From Vibrio barjaei (GTDB lineage: Bacteria; Pseudomonadota; Gammaproteobacteria; Enterobacterales; Vibrionaceae), in the NCBI RefSeq assembly GCF_001639065.2, contig NZ_LQXO02000034.1:1-64000 (forward strand): 64,000 nucleotides of DNA, given 5' to 3'. This document shows positions 8,089 through 16,483 of the stretch, piece after piece. The notes beneath the pieces were generated by a model. That model saw nothing but the letters and a program-made list of their open reading frames with translations, did not search any database and was not told where the DNA came from. A program made the translations under genes and the position numbers. Numbering within the stretch: position 1 is the first letter of the stretch; every line of letters begins with the position of its first letter.

Positions 8089-9483
8089 CTACTCTTCGTC
8101 AAACGCAGGACCTGCGTAGTTATCAAAGCGAGAATATTGACCTTGGAAGGTTAACCGAACCGAACCAATTGGACCGTTACGCTGTTTACCTAGGATAATT
8201 TCTGCAATTCCTTTTAACGCACTGTCTGGATGGTAAACCTCATCACGATAAATAAACATGATAAGGTCAGCATCCTGCTCTATAGAGCCCGACTCACGAA
8301 GGTCTGAGTTAACTGGTCGTTTGTCAGCACGTTGTTCCAAGGAACGGTTAAGCTGGGAAAGTGCTACTACTGGAACATTCAGTTCTTTCGCTAATGCTTT
8401 AAGAGAACGTGAGATTTCCGCGATTTCCAACGTACGATTATCGGACAGAGCTGGAACACGCATTAACTGAAGGTAATCGACCATGATCAAACTTAGACCG
8501 CCATGTTCACGAGCGATACGTCTTGCACGGGAACGAACTTCTGTTGGTGTCAGACCGGAGCTATCATCGATATACATGTTTTTCTTTTCCATGAGCATGC
8601 CCATGGAGGTTGAAATTTTAGCCCAATCTTCATCATCCAGCTGACCAGTACGAATTTTAGTTTGATCTACCCGTGAGAGGGAAGCCAGCATACGCATCAT
8701 GATTTGTTCGGCAGGCATCTCAAGTGAGAAAATTAACACCGGCTTATCTTGAGACATTGCCGCATTTTCACACAAGTTCATCGCAAACGTCGTTTTACCC
8801 ATCGATGGACGAGCTGCAACAATGATGAGATCTGAGCCTTGAAGACCTGCGGTTTTCTTATTCAGGTCGTTGAAGCCTGTAGTCACCCCTGTCACACCAT
8901 CTTGCGGCGTTTTGTACAGGATTTCGATTCGTTCTAGTGTTTTTTCAAGTATGTTGTCAACATTCTGTGGCCCTTCATTTTCGCTGGTTCTGTCTTCCGC
9001 GATTTTAAAGACCTTACTTTCGGCCATGTCCAGTAGATCTTCTGATGAACGACCTTGAGGATCGTAACCTGCATCAGCGATTTCATTAGCAACGCCAATG
9101 AGGTTTCGGACCAAGGCACGCTCCGCAACAATATCTGCATAAGCGTTTATATTTGCTGCACTCGGGGTATTTTTCGCCAGATCGGCAAGGTAGGCAAATC
9201 CACCCACATCGTCCAACTGCTCTCGCAGTTCAAGGAATTCGGATAAGGTAATCAGGTCGAGGGGCTTGCTCTCTTCTAACAGAGCTTGAATGCCCTCAAA
9301 GATTAAGCGGTGAGGACGACTGTAGAAGTCACTGCTGATCACCTTCTCGGCAACGGTATCCCATCGTTGGTTGTCCAACAACAAACCACCCAGCACAGAT
9401 TGCTCCGCTTCCAATGAATGAGGAGGGACTTTCACTGATTCCACTTGAGCATCTTTTACTTTTTGATTTCGGATATCCGCCAT
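8089..9483 (-). CDS. dnaB: Replicative DNA helicase DnaB
   Basis: This 464-residue hexameric 5'-3' helicase drives the replication fork. An N-terminal domain (about residues 20-120) precedes the RecA-like C-terminal domain. Walker A is ARPSMGKTT (about 225-233), Walker B is LIMVDYLQLM, and ALSQLNRSLEQR and KQRNGPIG are also conserved. The protein is very close to E. coli DnaB throughout. I prefer the ATG at 9483 (MADIRNQK...), which gives the usual short tail before KVPPHSLEAEQ; an in-frame ATG at 9516 adds 11 residues. No intein is present. It is upstream of alr in the same operon. Confidence 0.97.
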   Translation of the reverse strand: MADIRNQKVKDAQVESVKVPPHSLEAEQSVLGGLLLDNQRWDTVAEKVISSDFYSRPHRLIFEGIQALLEESKPLDLITLSEFLELREQLDDVGGFAYLADLAKNTPSAANINAYADIVAERALVRNLIGVANEIADAGYDPQGRSSEDLLDMAESKVFKIAEDRTSENEGPQNVDNILEKTLERIEILYKTPQDGVTGVTTGFNDLNKKTAGLQGSDLIIVAARPSMGKTTFAMNLCENAAMSQDKPVLIFSLEMPAEQIMMRMLASLSRVDQTKIRTGQLDDEDWAKISTSMGMLMEKKNMYIDDSSGLTPTEVRSRARRIAREHGGLSLIMVDYLQLMRVPALSDNRTLEIAEISRSLKALAKELNVPVVALSQLNRSLEQRADKRPVNSDLRESGSIEQDADLIMFIYRDEVYHPDSALKGIAEIILGKQRNGPIGSVRLTFQGQYSRFDNYAGPAFDEE

Positions 9484-9660
9484 GACTCTACTCGATAACA
9501 CATTATGACCAGACATTATATACTCAACTAAGTGTGGGCTAAAGCAAAGAAAACGCGACTAAAACGAGGATTACTCCATCAAAATTTGACCTATTGCTGA
9601 CGATGGTCGAATATGCCACACATATAATCCCGAACCCCGTATCCGCCCTGTGAGGTTTTT

Positions 9661-10431
9661 GTGTCAAAGAAGTTACTTTTTGGTCTAGTGTTGCTTGCTT
9701 CGCCTGCGATCTATGCTGAAGAATTTCTACCTCCAAGCGACACGGAAGACTCGCCACCCTCACCACTTCAATCCGAGGTGGAATTTGGCTATCAAGCGCA
9801 CTCGGGCAATACCGACTCTCAATCGCTAAATGCACGTGTTGCTGCCGAATATACCGAAGGACGTCACCGTACCAGTGGCGAATGGAAATATTACCAACTT
9901 TATAAAAATGGCGATGAAGATAAGAATCAGCAGAACTACTTACTTCAAACCGACTATAAGTTAGGCCCCAAAGCGTACCTATACGGAAACTATAACGGTT
10001 TTTCATCGCTCTACAGTTCCTATTATGAAGATCATACCGTCTCAGGCGGTTTGGGTTATCAGTTAGCTAATCAAGAGAACTTTCTCTTAGAGGTAGAAAT
10101 AGGTCCTGGTTTTCGTTATCAAGAACCAAACCTAGATGAGATTGACGATAAAGATATTATCTTTCGAAATGTGGTTAAAGAAGCCATTGTTCGTGGCAAC
10201 ATCAATTTGATTTGGAAGCCTTTAGATAGCCTTACCGTTGGAACTAAGCTAACTACCACGGCAGGTAAGAGTAACACGCGTTTTGATACCGAAGTGAATG
10301 TCACGAATGCAATAACCGAAACTATTGCTCTCAAACTCTCTTACGACAGCCAGTACCACAGCAAAGTACCAAGCCCTACCTTGAGCAAACGCGACTCTAT
10401 TTTTACCGTAAACCTATTATTCAGCTTTTAA
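9661..10431 (+). CDS. DUF481 outer-membrane beta-barrel protein (YdiY-like)
   Basis: The 256-residue protein has an N-terminal signal peptide (MSKKLLFGLVLLASPAIYA, cleavage after A-Y-A). Alternating aromatic and polar strands follow, and the protein ends in phenylalanine (LLFSF), as expected for an outer-membrane barrel. Motifs such as F-G-Y-Q-x-x-S-G-N-T-D-S-Q-S and G-G-L-G-Y-Q fit the DUF481 family. The role is unknown; relatives resemble salt- or stress-induced outer-membrane proteins. It starts at GTG, with GAGG upstream. It is divergent from dnaB and convergent with rplI. Confidence 0.85.
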   Translation: MSKKLLFGLVLLASPAIYAEEFLPPSDTEDSPPSPLQSEVEFGYQAHSGNTDSQSLNARVAAEYTEGRHRTSGEWKYYQLYKNGDEDKNQQNYLLQTDYKLGPKAYLYGNYNGFSSLYSSYYEDHTVSGGLGYQLANQENFLLEVEIGPGFRYQEPNLDEIDDKDIIFRNVVKEAIVRGNINLIWKPLDSLTVGTKLTTTAGKSNTRFDTEVNVTNAITETIALKLSYDSQYHSKVPSPTLSKRDSIFTVNLLFSF

Positions 10432-10451
10432 GCTCCGGAAAAAATCAAAAA

Positions 10452-10479
10452 AAAACACCAGCCGAAGCTGGTGTTTTTC
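10452..10479. terminator. Bidirectional terminator between the DUF481 gene and rplI
   Basis: A 12-bp perfect stem (AAAAACACCAGC / GCTGGTGTTTTT) with a CGAA tetraloop, with A and T runs built into the arms, lies between convergent genes. Confidence 0.9.
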
Positions 10480-10498
10480 ATTGTTCTTCTGACTGAGA

Positions 10499-10951
10499 TT
10501 ACTCAGCAGCAACAACTTGTAGGTTGATAGCAGCGAAAACTTCAGAGTGAAGTTGGATGCTGATTTCGAACTCACCAGTTGTGCGTAGAGCACCTTCAGG
10601 TAGGCGAACTTCGCTCTTAGCTACTTCAACGCCAGCTGCAGTGATTGCATCAGCGATGTCACGAGTACCGATAGAACCGAACAGTTTGCCTTCGTCACCA
10701 GCTTTAGAAGCGATAACAACAGCTTCTAGAGCGTTAACTTTCTCAGCACGAGCTTCAGCAGCAGTAAGTTGCTCGGCAACTTTAGCTTCTAGTTCAGCAC
10801 GACGAGCTTCGAACATTTCAACGTTACCTTTAGTAGCCATTACTGCCTTACCTTGTGGGATAAGGAAGTTACGAGCGTAACCAGATTTAACGTTAACTGT
10901 ATCGCCAAGACCACCTAGGTTACCGATTTTATCAAGTAGAATAACTTGCAT
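10499..10951 (-). CDS. rplI: 50S ribosomal protein L9
   Basis: The 150-residue protein has the L9 N-terminal signature (MQVILLDKIGNLGGLGDTV), the long connecting helix (about 42-75) and the C-terminal RNA-binding domain with GKLFGSIGTRDIADAI. It binds 23S rRNA. It is last in the rpsF-rpsR-rplI operon, 33 bp after rpsR and followed by a terminator. Confidence 0.98.
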   Translation of the reverse strand: MQVILLDKIGNLGGLGDTVNVKSGYARNFLIPQGKAVMATKGNVEMFEARRAELEAKVAEQLTAAEARAEKVNALEAVVIASKAGDEGKLFGSIGTRDIADAITAAGVEVAKSEVRLPEGALRTTGEFEISIQLHSEVFAAINLQVVAAE

Positions 10952-10984
10952 TGTTTAATCCTCTATCTAAATAAACGGTGCCGA

Positions 10985-11212
10985 TTACTGATGCTTATCA
11001 GTGTATGGCAGTAGAGCTAGGTAGCGTGAACGCTTGATAGCGCGCGCTAGCTGACGCTGATATTTAGCGCTTGTACCAGTGATACGGCTAGGTACGATTT
11101 TACCAGCTTCAGTGATGTAGTTTTTAAGAGTTGCTACGTCTTTGTAATCAATCTCTTGTACGCCTTCTGCAGTGAAACGGCAGAATTTACGACGACGGAA
11201 GAAACGAGCCAT
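10985..11212 (-). CDS. rpsR: 30S ribosomal protein S18
   Basis: The 75-residue basic protein is nearly identical to E. coli S18 (MARFFRRRKFCRFTAEG; IDYKDVATLKNYITE; SRITGT). It binds with S6 on the small-subunit platform. The upstream neighbour rpsF ends only 75 bp away, leaving no room for priB, which sits between these two genes in enterics. Confidence 0.98.
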   Translation of the reverse strand: MARFFRRRKFCRFTAEGVQEIDYKDVATLKNYITEAGKIVPSRITGTSAKYQRQLARAIKRSRYLALLPYTDKHQ

Positions 11213-11287
11213 GGGCTATCTCCTGATCTAAATTAAAGTCTTGTTGTCGGTAATTGAATAATTACCAAGTACTAAACGAGTAACGAA

Positions 11288-11668
11288 TTACTCTGCAGCT
11301 GCTTCTGGCTTAGCTTCAGTACGCTCTTCGCGACGTGGAGCACGCTCTTCTTTCTGCTTAAGCATGATAGAAGGCTCAGTGATTGCTGCTTTAGTACGCA
11401 TAATCATGTTACGTAGAACTGCATCGTTAAAACGGAAAGCAGTTTCTAGCTCATCAATAGCTTCTTGTGGTGCTTCAACGTTCATTAGAACGTAGTGAGC
11501 TTTGTGAAGCTTGTTGATTGGGTAAGCCAGTTGACGACGACCCCAGTCTTCTAGACGGTGTACAGTACCGTTAGCTTCAGTGATAGAACCAGTGTAACGC
11601 TCGATCATGCCAGCAACTTGCTCGCTTTGATCAGGGTGCACCATGAATACGATTTCGTAATGACGCAT
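11288..11668 (-). CDS. rpsF: 30S ribosomal protein S6
   Basis: The 126-residue protein carries the S6 fold (MRHYEIVFMVHPDQSEQV, GRRQLAYPINK, HYVLMNVEA) and an acidic, Glu/Arg/Ala-rich C-terminal tail. That tail is the region modified by RimK with glutamates in E. coli. It is first in the rpsF-rpsR-rplI operon; the promoter should lie in the 189-bp gap upstream. Confidence 0.98.
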   Translation of the reverse strand: MRHYEIVFMVHPDQSEQVAGMIERYTGSITEANGTVHRLEDWGRRQLAYPINKLHKAHYVLMNVEAPQEAIDELETAFRFNDAVLRNMIMRTKAAITEPSIMLKQKEERAPRREERTEAKPEAAAE

Positions 11669-11857
11669 AGGTTGCTCCTTACGGATTATTAGCTTCCACG
11701 AGTGGCTCGGTCGTCCAGAGGAAGCAAGGAACTAATGTAAAAGACCGAGAATTAAGGACCGCGAATGTTACAGAAAGGACGGAAAATAAGCAAGCAATTT
11801 TAAAGGTTTAAGGTGCTAGGCAGCAACACTCAATAGCTAGCCACCTAAAAAGCCTTG

Positions 11858-12799
11858 TTATTCATCAGCATAGATTTTTACAGTGACCTCACCATGGCAG
11901 TCTACCGAGGCGCGATACATACCGGAGCTATTCATACCAAAGTGAACATCGCCTTGAGCGTCAACGGCAATTAAGCCGCCCTCTCCCCCCATGGCTTTCA
12001 ATTCACCCTGAATTACCGTTTCACACGCCGTATGAACATCTTCTTTTAAATAGCGCATTCGCGCTGCGACATCGCCTGCAACGGTTTTACGGATAAAATA
12101 TTCACCCATCCCCGTAGTTGAAACCGCAACATTGCCGTTTTCAGCAAAAGTACCTGCGCCGATAATCGCAGTATCGCCAACGCGGCCGTACTTTTTATTG
12201 GTTACCCCACCAGTACTGGTCGCGGCAGCCAAGTTGCCATGGCTGTCCAGTGCCACCGCCCCTACGGTGCCGTATTTTTTGTCATCTGGATATTTCGATT
12301 CAGACAACGCAAACAGTCCTTTCTCTTTCATCGAAAGTAATTGTTCATAGCGACGCTCAGTAAAGAAGTAATCTTGCTCGGTATATTGGTGTTGATGTTC
12401 AAACGCAAACTTCTCTGCGCCTTCACCGATTAATAACACATGATCGCTATCGCGCATCACATCTCGCGCCAGCTCAATCGGGTTACGAATATGACGAACG
12501 CCAGCGATCGCACCTGCATCCATAGCCGCACCATGCATCACAGAAGCATCCATCTCAACCATTTCATCATGAGTTAATACCGAGCCTTTCCCTGCATTAA
12601 AATGTGGCGAGTCTTCCATCACTTTAACGGCTGCTACTGTTGCATCTAGCGCGTCACCACCCGCTTCCAATATCGCAGCGCCCGCCTGAACTGATTGAGT
12701 CAGCGCGGCCAATATCTCTTGCTTCAATGTCTCAGTCATCTGATCACGCAATATGGTTCCAGCGCCACCATGAATCGCAATTGCAAAAGGCTTAGTCAT
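11858..12799 (-). CDS. iaaA: Isoaspartyl peptidase / L-asparaginase (plant type, Ntn hydrolase)
   Basis: The 313-residue precursor matches the IaaA family (about 320 residues). It opens with AIAIHGGAG. The autocleavage and catalytic threonine lies in KKYGTVGAVALD (about residues 175-180), which splits the protein into alpha and beta chains. GRVGDTAIIGAGTFA and STTGMGEYFIR form the substrate pocket. It hydrolyses beta-aspartyl dipeptides and L-asparagine. The ATG at 12799 has AGGA nine bases upstream; the open frame extends 12 codons further, but that part overlaps the slyD terminator and is probably untranslated. Confidence 0.92.
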   Translation of the reverse strand: MTKPFAIAIHGGAGTILRDQMTETLKQEILAALTQSVQAGAAILEAGGDALDATVAAVKVMEDSPHFNAGKGSVLTHDEMVEMDASVMHGAAMDAGAIAGVRHIRNPIELARDVMRDSDHVLLIGEGAEKFAFEHQHQYTEQDYFFTERRYEQLLSMKEKGLFALSESKYPDDKKYGTVGAVALDSHGNLAAATSTGGVTNKKYGRVGDTAIIGAGTFAENGNVAVSTTGMGEYFIRKTVAGDVAARMRYLKEDVHTACETVIQGELKAMGGEGGLIAVDAQGDVHFGMNSSGMYRASVDCHGEVTVKIYADE

Positions 12800-12837
12800 A
12801 CCGTTCGTTCCTACTTCCCTACTGTTTAAAACCAAAA

Positions 12838-12862
12838 AGACCTCCCATAGGGAGGCCTTTCA
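12838..12862 (-). terminator. Terminator of slyD
   Basis: A stem of GGCCTCCC and GGGAGGTC (one G-U pair) with a T run on the minus strand lies just past the slyD stop. It separates slyD from iaaA. Confidence 0.8.
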
Positions 12863-12873
12863 AAACTAAACGA

Positions 12874-13455
12874 TTAGTGAGAACCACAACCGCCGCCACC
12901 GCAGCAACCGTCTTCTTTTTTCTCACCATGGTCATCACCACCACAACAGCCACCTTCTTCACCGTGACCTTCGCCGCCACAACAGCCGCCGCCTTGGTGA
13001 ATATGACCATGTTCAATTTCTTCTGCCTTAGCTTCGCGAATCGCAACCACTTCAACATCAAACGTTAGTGTTTGGCCTGCAAGCATGTGGTTACCGTCAA
13101 CCACAACTTCGTCACCGTCTACTTCCGTTACTTCAACAGGGATTGGACCTTGGTCTGTATCCGCTAGAAAACGCATGCCGACTTCGATCGTGTCAACGCC
13201 TTGGAATACATTCGCTGGTACACGTTGTACTAATGCGTCATTGTGTTCACCGTAAGCATCCTCTGGAGAAACAGTAGCTGTGAATTTATCACCCGCTTCT
13301 TTGCCTTCAAGTTCCTTTTCTAGACCAACGATTAGGTTGTTGTGACCGTGTAGGTAATCTAGAGGTGCTTCTACTGTTGATTGATCAACGACAACACCGT
13401 CTTCTGTTTTTACTTGGTACGCTAGGCTAACTACTGCGTTCTGAGTAACTTTCAT
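12874..13455 (-). CDS. slyD: FKBP-type peptidyl-prolyl isomerase SlyD
   Basis: The 193-residue prolyl isomerase and chaperone also acts as a nickel-binding protein in hydrogenase maturation. The FKBP core (about 5-70 and 130-150) flanks the insert-in-flap domain. The C-terminal tail (about 155-193) holds repeated GGCCGG blocks with His, Asp and Glu, an extreme metal-binding sequence. The ATG at 13455 has GGAG six bases upstream; a further in-frame ATG 18 codons earlier lacks support. It is followed by a terminator. Confidence 0.95.
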   Translation of the reverse strand: MKVTQNAVVSLAYQVKTEDGVVVDQSTVEAPLDYLHGHNNLIVGLEKELEGKEAGDKFTATVSPEDAYGEHNDALVQRVPANVFQGVDTIEVGMRFLADTDQGPIPVEVTEVDGDEVVVDGNHMLAGQTLTFDVEVVAIREAKAEEIEHGHIHQGGGCCGGEGHGEEGGCCGGDDHGEKKEDGCCGGGGCGSH

Positions 13456-13603
13456 GTGAGCTCCAAAGGATTGGCCTTGAGAGACCATTAAAGCAAAGCC
13501 TATTTGCAAACAGCAAACCGACTCATATGATCATCTCATCAAAAATTAATCCGCCTTTAAGCGGCGTGTTCGCATATTATGGGGTCAGAAATAAGAAACT
13601 CAA

Positions 13604-13807
13604 TCATTCAGGCTTAAAAATTCCGATTAATTCCTCATCACTGCGTTCAGTTTTCTCTACAGCTTTTGGCGTGCGTTGTTCTTTGAATTCACACTCTACA
13701 CACTCCACCCACTCAACATTGTTGTCTATCCACCAGCGCAAACTGTCTTGCTGGCTACACTTAGGGCAGCTTGCCCCCGCAATAAAACGTTTCTTGGTAC
13801 TGCTCAT
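13604..13807 (-). CDS. yheV: YheV family putative zinc-ribbon protein
   Basis: The 67-residue protein has two CxxC pairs (CPKC and CVEC) separated by about 19 residues, including W-W-I-D-N, a single zinc ribbon. The family is conserved next to kefB in enterics; its function is unknown. It follows kefB at 48 bp on the same strand and is probably cotranscribed. Confidence 0.88.
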   Translation of the reverse strand: MSSTKKRFIAGASCPKCSQQDSLRWWIDNNVEWVECVECEFKEQRTPKAVEKTERSDEELIGIFKPE

Positions 13808-13855
13808 GTTACTTCCTAATTCCGATCTTCAACCGCAAAGGCTTTAACTTCAATG

Positions 13856-15652
13856 TTAATCCCAGAAATTACGCGATTGGCGATCATTTTCCATTTCACG
13901 GCCAAAGATTTCTTCGAGTTCTTTACGAGCTTCTTTCGATCTTTGTGCCAATTCTTTATCTTCACTGTGTTGAGGCAACAGCTCTTTGAGCATGGCATTA
14001 TCCAGCTTTCTAAAGTGCGCTTCTGCGCGCTTTGCCTCATAAGGATGAAATCCTAGCTCCACTAACGCCTGTCGACCTAAATCCAGGGCTCCCAAAAATG
14101 TCTCTCGCGAATAACATTGCACGCCATGATTCATAAGCTGATAGGCCTCTACTCGACTTCGAGCCCTCGCTAAGACCCTAAGCTTAGGAAAGTGGTTATG
14201 ACAAAGGTCTACCACTTCCATGATCTCCTCAGGAGAATCGGTACAGATAATAATAGCCTCGGCTTTATCGGCACCCGCCGCTCTTAACAAATCCACTTGA
14301 GTCGCATCACCATAAAACACCTTATAGCCGTATTTTCTTAGCAGGTGAATTTGGCTCGCATCACTTTCTAATACGGTAACTTTGACCTTATTGGCGTACA
14401 TCAAACGACCGACAATTTGTCCAAATCGTCCGAAGCCAGCAATGATCACTCGCGGCTGCCTATCCTCAACATCCGTTTTAATGGTGGTTTCTTCCACTTG
14501 ATTGAGTGATTTCTCAAACCATTTTTTCTGTCCCATAAGCAGCAGTGGTGTGGTTACCATCGACAAACTCACCACAACCAGAAGAAAAGCAGATTCTTGG
14601 GCAGGCAATAGCCCTTGTGCACTCGCCGCTGTAAAGATAACGAAGGCAAACTCGCCGCCTTGGCTCAAAATGGCAGCCATTTTACTGCGCGATTTCGGTC
14701 CGATACCAAACAAACGGGCCAGTACGTACAAGATAAGCCCTTTAATAATGACCAAAGACACCACAGCAAACAGCACAGCGAGTGGTTCAGAAATCAGTAA
14801 TCCAAGGTTTACCGCCATACCCACCGCGATAAAGAATAACCCTAGCAGCAGACCTTTGAATGGCTCAATGGCAATTTCTAGTTCATGCCGGTACTCACTT
14901 TCGGCAAGTAACACCCCTGCTAAAAACGTACCTAAAGCCATGGATAACCCAAGCTTTTGCATAAAGGCAGCAATACCAATCACTAGCAGCAATGCGGCCA
15001 CGGTAAACAATTCACGCACACCGCTCATGACGACATAACGAAATAGAGGACGAATCAGAAAGTGGCCGCCCACCAGCAAGCCTAAAACACCCGCTAACAT
15101 CCAAATAATGTCCGCCCAGTTGCCTGCTGTGTTGCCCGCTAATAATGGCAGTAACGCCAACATTGGAATAACCGCAATATCTTGGAATAACAGAACAGCA
15201 AAGCCCGATTGTCCAGTCTCGCCGCCCCCTAACCCTTGCTCTTCAATAACTCGAAGGGCTATCGCGGTAGATGAAAGCGCAAGGCCCATTCCTATCGCCA
15301 AACTAGTTTGCCAAGAGAGATTAAATAAAGAAGCAATCGCAGAAAGAATCAAAGTGGTGACGACAACCTGTGCGCCACCTAAACCAAGAATGGGGACTCG
15401 CATCTGCCATAGCTTCTTAGGATTCAATTCCAAGCCAATTAAGAACAGCAGCAGTACGACACCAAATTCGGAGAAATGAAGTATTTCATCCACATCGCTA
15501 ATAAGACCCAATCCCCACGGACCAATGGCAACACCAGCTAACAAATACCCGAGAACACTGCCCAATCCAAGGCGCTGGGCAATGGGAACCGCAACCACAG
15601 CAGCAGAGAGGAAAATAACACCGCTTTGCAAGAAATCGTTAGTCATCGCCAT
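13856..15652 (-). CDS. kefB: Glutathione-regulated potassium-efflux protein KefB
   Basis: The 598-residue protein has a CPA2 antiporter domain of about 12 membrane segments (residues 1-380), including the conserved GYLLAGVAIGPWGLG and FLIGLELNPKKLW motifs. A cytosolic RCK/KTN domain follows (about 400-520, VIIAGFGRFGQIVGRLM nucleotide-binding loop). Glutathione closes the channel, and glutathione-electrophile adducts open it, giving K+ efflux and cytoplasmic acidification. The ATG at 15652 has GGAGG six bases upstream. It overlaps the end of kefG by 14 bp, so translation is probably coupled. Confidence 0.93.
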   Translation of the reverse strand: MAMTNDFLQSGVIFLSAAVVAVPIAQRLGLGSVLGYLLAGVAIGPWGLGLISDVDEILHFSEFGVVLLLFLIGLELNPKKLWQMRVPILGLGGAQVVVTTLILSAIASLFNLSWQTSLAIGMGLALSSTAIALRVIEEQGLGGGETGQSGFAVLLFQDIAVIPMLALLPLLAGNTAGNWADIIWMLAGVLGLLVGGHFLIRPLFRYVVMSGVRELFTVAALLLVIGIAAFMQKLGLSMALGTFLAGVLLAESEYRHELEIAIEPFKGLLLGLFFIAVGMAVNLGLLISEPLAVLFAVVSLVIIKGLILYVLARLFGIGPKSRSKMAAILSQGGEFAFVIFTAASAQGLLPAQESAFLLVVVSLSMVTTPLLLMGQKKWFEKSLNQVEETTIKTDVEDRQPRVIIAGFGRFGQIVGRLMYANKVKVTVLESDASQIHLLRKYGYKVFYGDATQVDLLRAAGADKAEAIIICTDSPEEIMEVVDLCHNHFPKLRVLARARSRVEAYQLMNHGVQCYSRETFLGALDLGRQALVELGFHPYEAKRAEAHFRKLDNAMLKELLPQHSEDKELAQRSKEARKELEEIFGREMENDRQSRNFWD

Positions 15653-16250
15653 GTTCCACCTCCGCACCTTGCAGCGTGGACATCATCAAAGACTCATCAA
15701 ACGGATGCATTAACCATTGGCGGTACAATTCCGCATGTTGATATCGATCCATATCGCCTACACGTCTCGACCAATACAGCACCAGCGGCTCCATCCACTG
15801 CATTTTGCACAAGGCAGCCGTTAGCTCGAAAGGCTGTAGAATCTGCTCTAAGGGGTACTTGTTGTAGCCTGATTGACTAAAAGCTGACGCTTTACCTCCG
15901 GTAGTAATGACACTGCGCCAGTACTTACCTTCCAATGCGCAATCATCACCAAAGGCAAAGCCTTTACCCAGCACACGGTCAATCCACTCCTTTAACAAAG
16001 AAGGGCAGGAGTACATATAGAGAGGATGCTGAAGCACAATCACATCATGCTCGAGCAAAAGCTGGTGCTCCGCTTTAACGTCAATAAAGAAGTCAGGATA
16101 CAGAGCGTACAGATCTCTTAGGGTGACATTATCAAGAGATTGAATCTTCTTGAGCATGACCTGATTGGCAATCGAGTTTTGCGGCTCTGGATGGGCATAG
16201 ATGACCAGAACCTTCGGGGATGTGTTGGTGCTTTCGAGTATGGAAGTCAT
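15639..16250 (-). CDS. kefG: Ancillary NAD(P)H oxidoreductase KefG of the KefB system
   Basis: The 203-residue flavodoxin-like quinone oxidoreductase has LVIYAHPEPQNS at the N-terminus, VLQHPLYMYSCPSLLKEWIDRVL in the middle and VITTGGKASAFSQSGYN after it, all typical of the KefF/KefG family. The subunit is needed for full KefB activity at the inner membrane. Its stop overlaps the start of kefB. A 19-bp palindrome lies about 30 bp upstream of the start. Confidence 0.92.
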   Translation of the reverse strand: MTSILESTNTSPKVLVIYAHPEPQNSIANQVMLKKIQSLDNVTLRDLYALYPDFFIDVKAEHQLLLEHDVIVLQHPLYMYSCPSLLKEWIDRVLGKGFAFGDDCALEGKYWRSVITTGGKASAFSQSGYNKYPLEQILQPFELTAALCKMQWMEPLVLYWSRRVGDMDRYQHAELYRQWLMHPFDESLMMSTLQGAEVEHGDD

Positions 16251-16280
16251 TCCTAGACGTCTATCCTTAAACCTAGCGAT

Positions 16281-16299
16281 ACCCTTAAAGCTTAAGGGT
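16281..16299. promoter_or_regulatory. 19-bp palindrome upstream of kefG
   Basis: ACCCTTAAAGCTTAAGGGT has eight-bp arms around a three-base centre. It lies 31 bp upstream of the kefG start, in the kefG/yheS divergent gap. A dimeric regulator could bind it. I cannot name one. Confidence 0.5.
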
Positions 16300-16483
16300 A
16301 GATAGATATGATTGTTGATTAAATCATTCTATTTTTGTTATCAGTTTGTTCCATCATAACCCAAACTTACATCAAGGTGCAGGTTAGTTTGCGATGAGTA
16401 GGATCGGATAATGATCGACATTTAAACACTTTGCCCCTAGTATTCGTGGGTCAAAAACTCAATAACAAGCTAGCTGTATTCAT

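Noticed and set aside
9539..10006. 155-residue minus-strand frame antisense to the DUF481 gene
   Set aside because: The plus-strand gene has a signal peptide and family motifs; the antisense frame resembles nothing and overlaps the dnaB promoter region.
14502..15038. 178-residue plus-strand frame inside kefB
   Set aside because: Ser/Asn/Ala-rich shadow of a membrane-protein gene; kefB is intact on the other strand.
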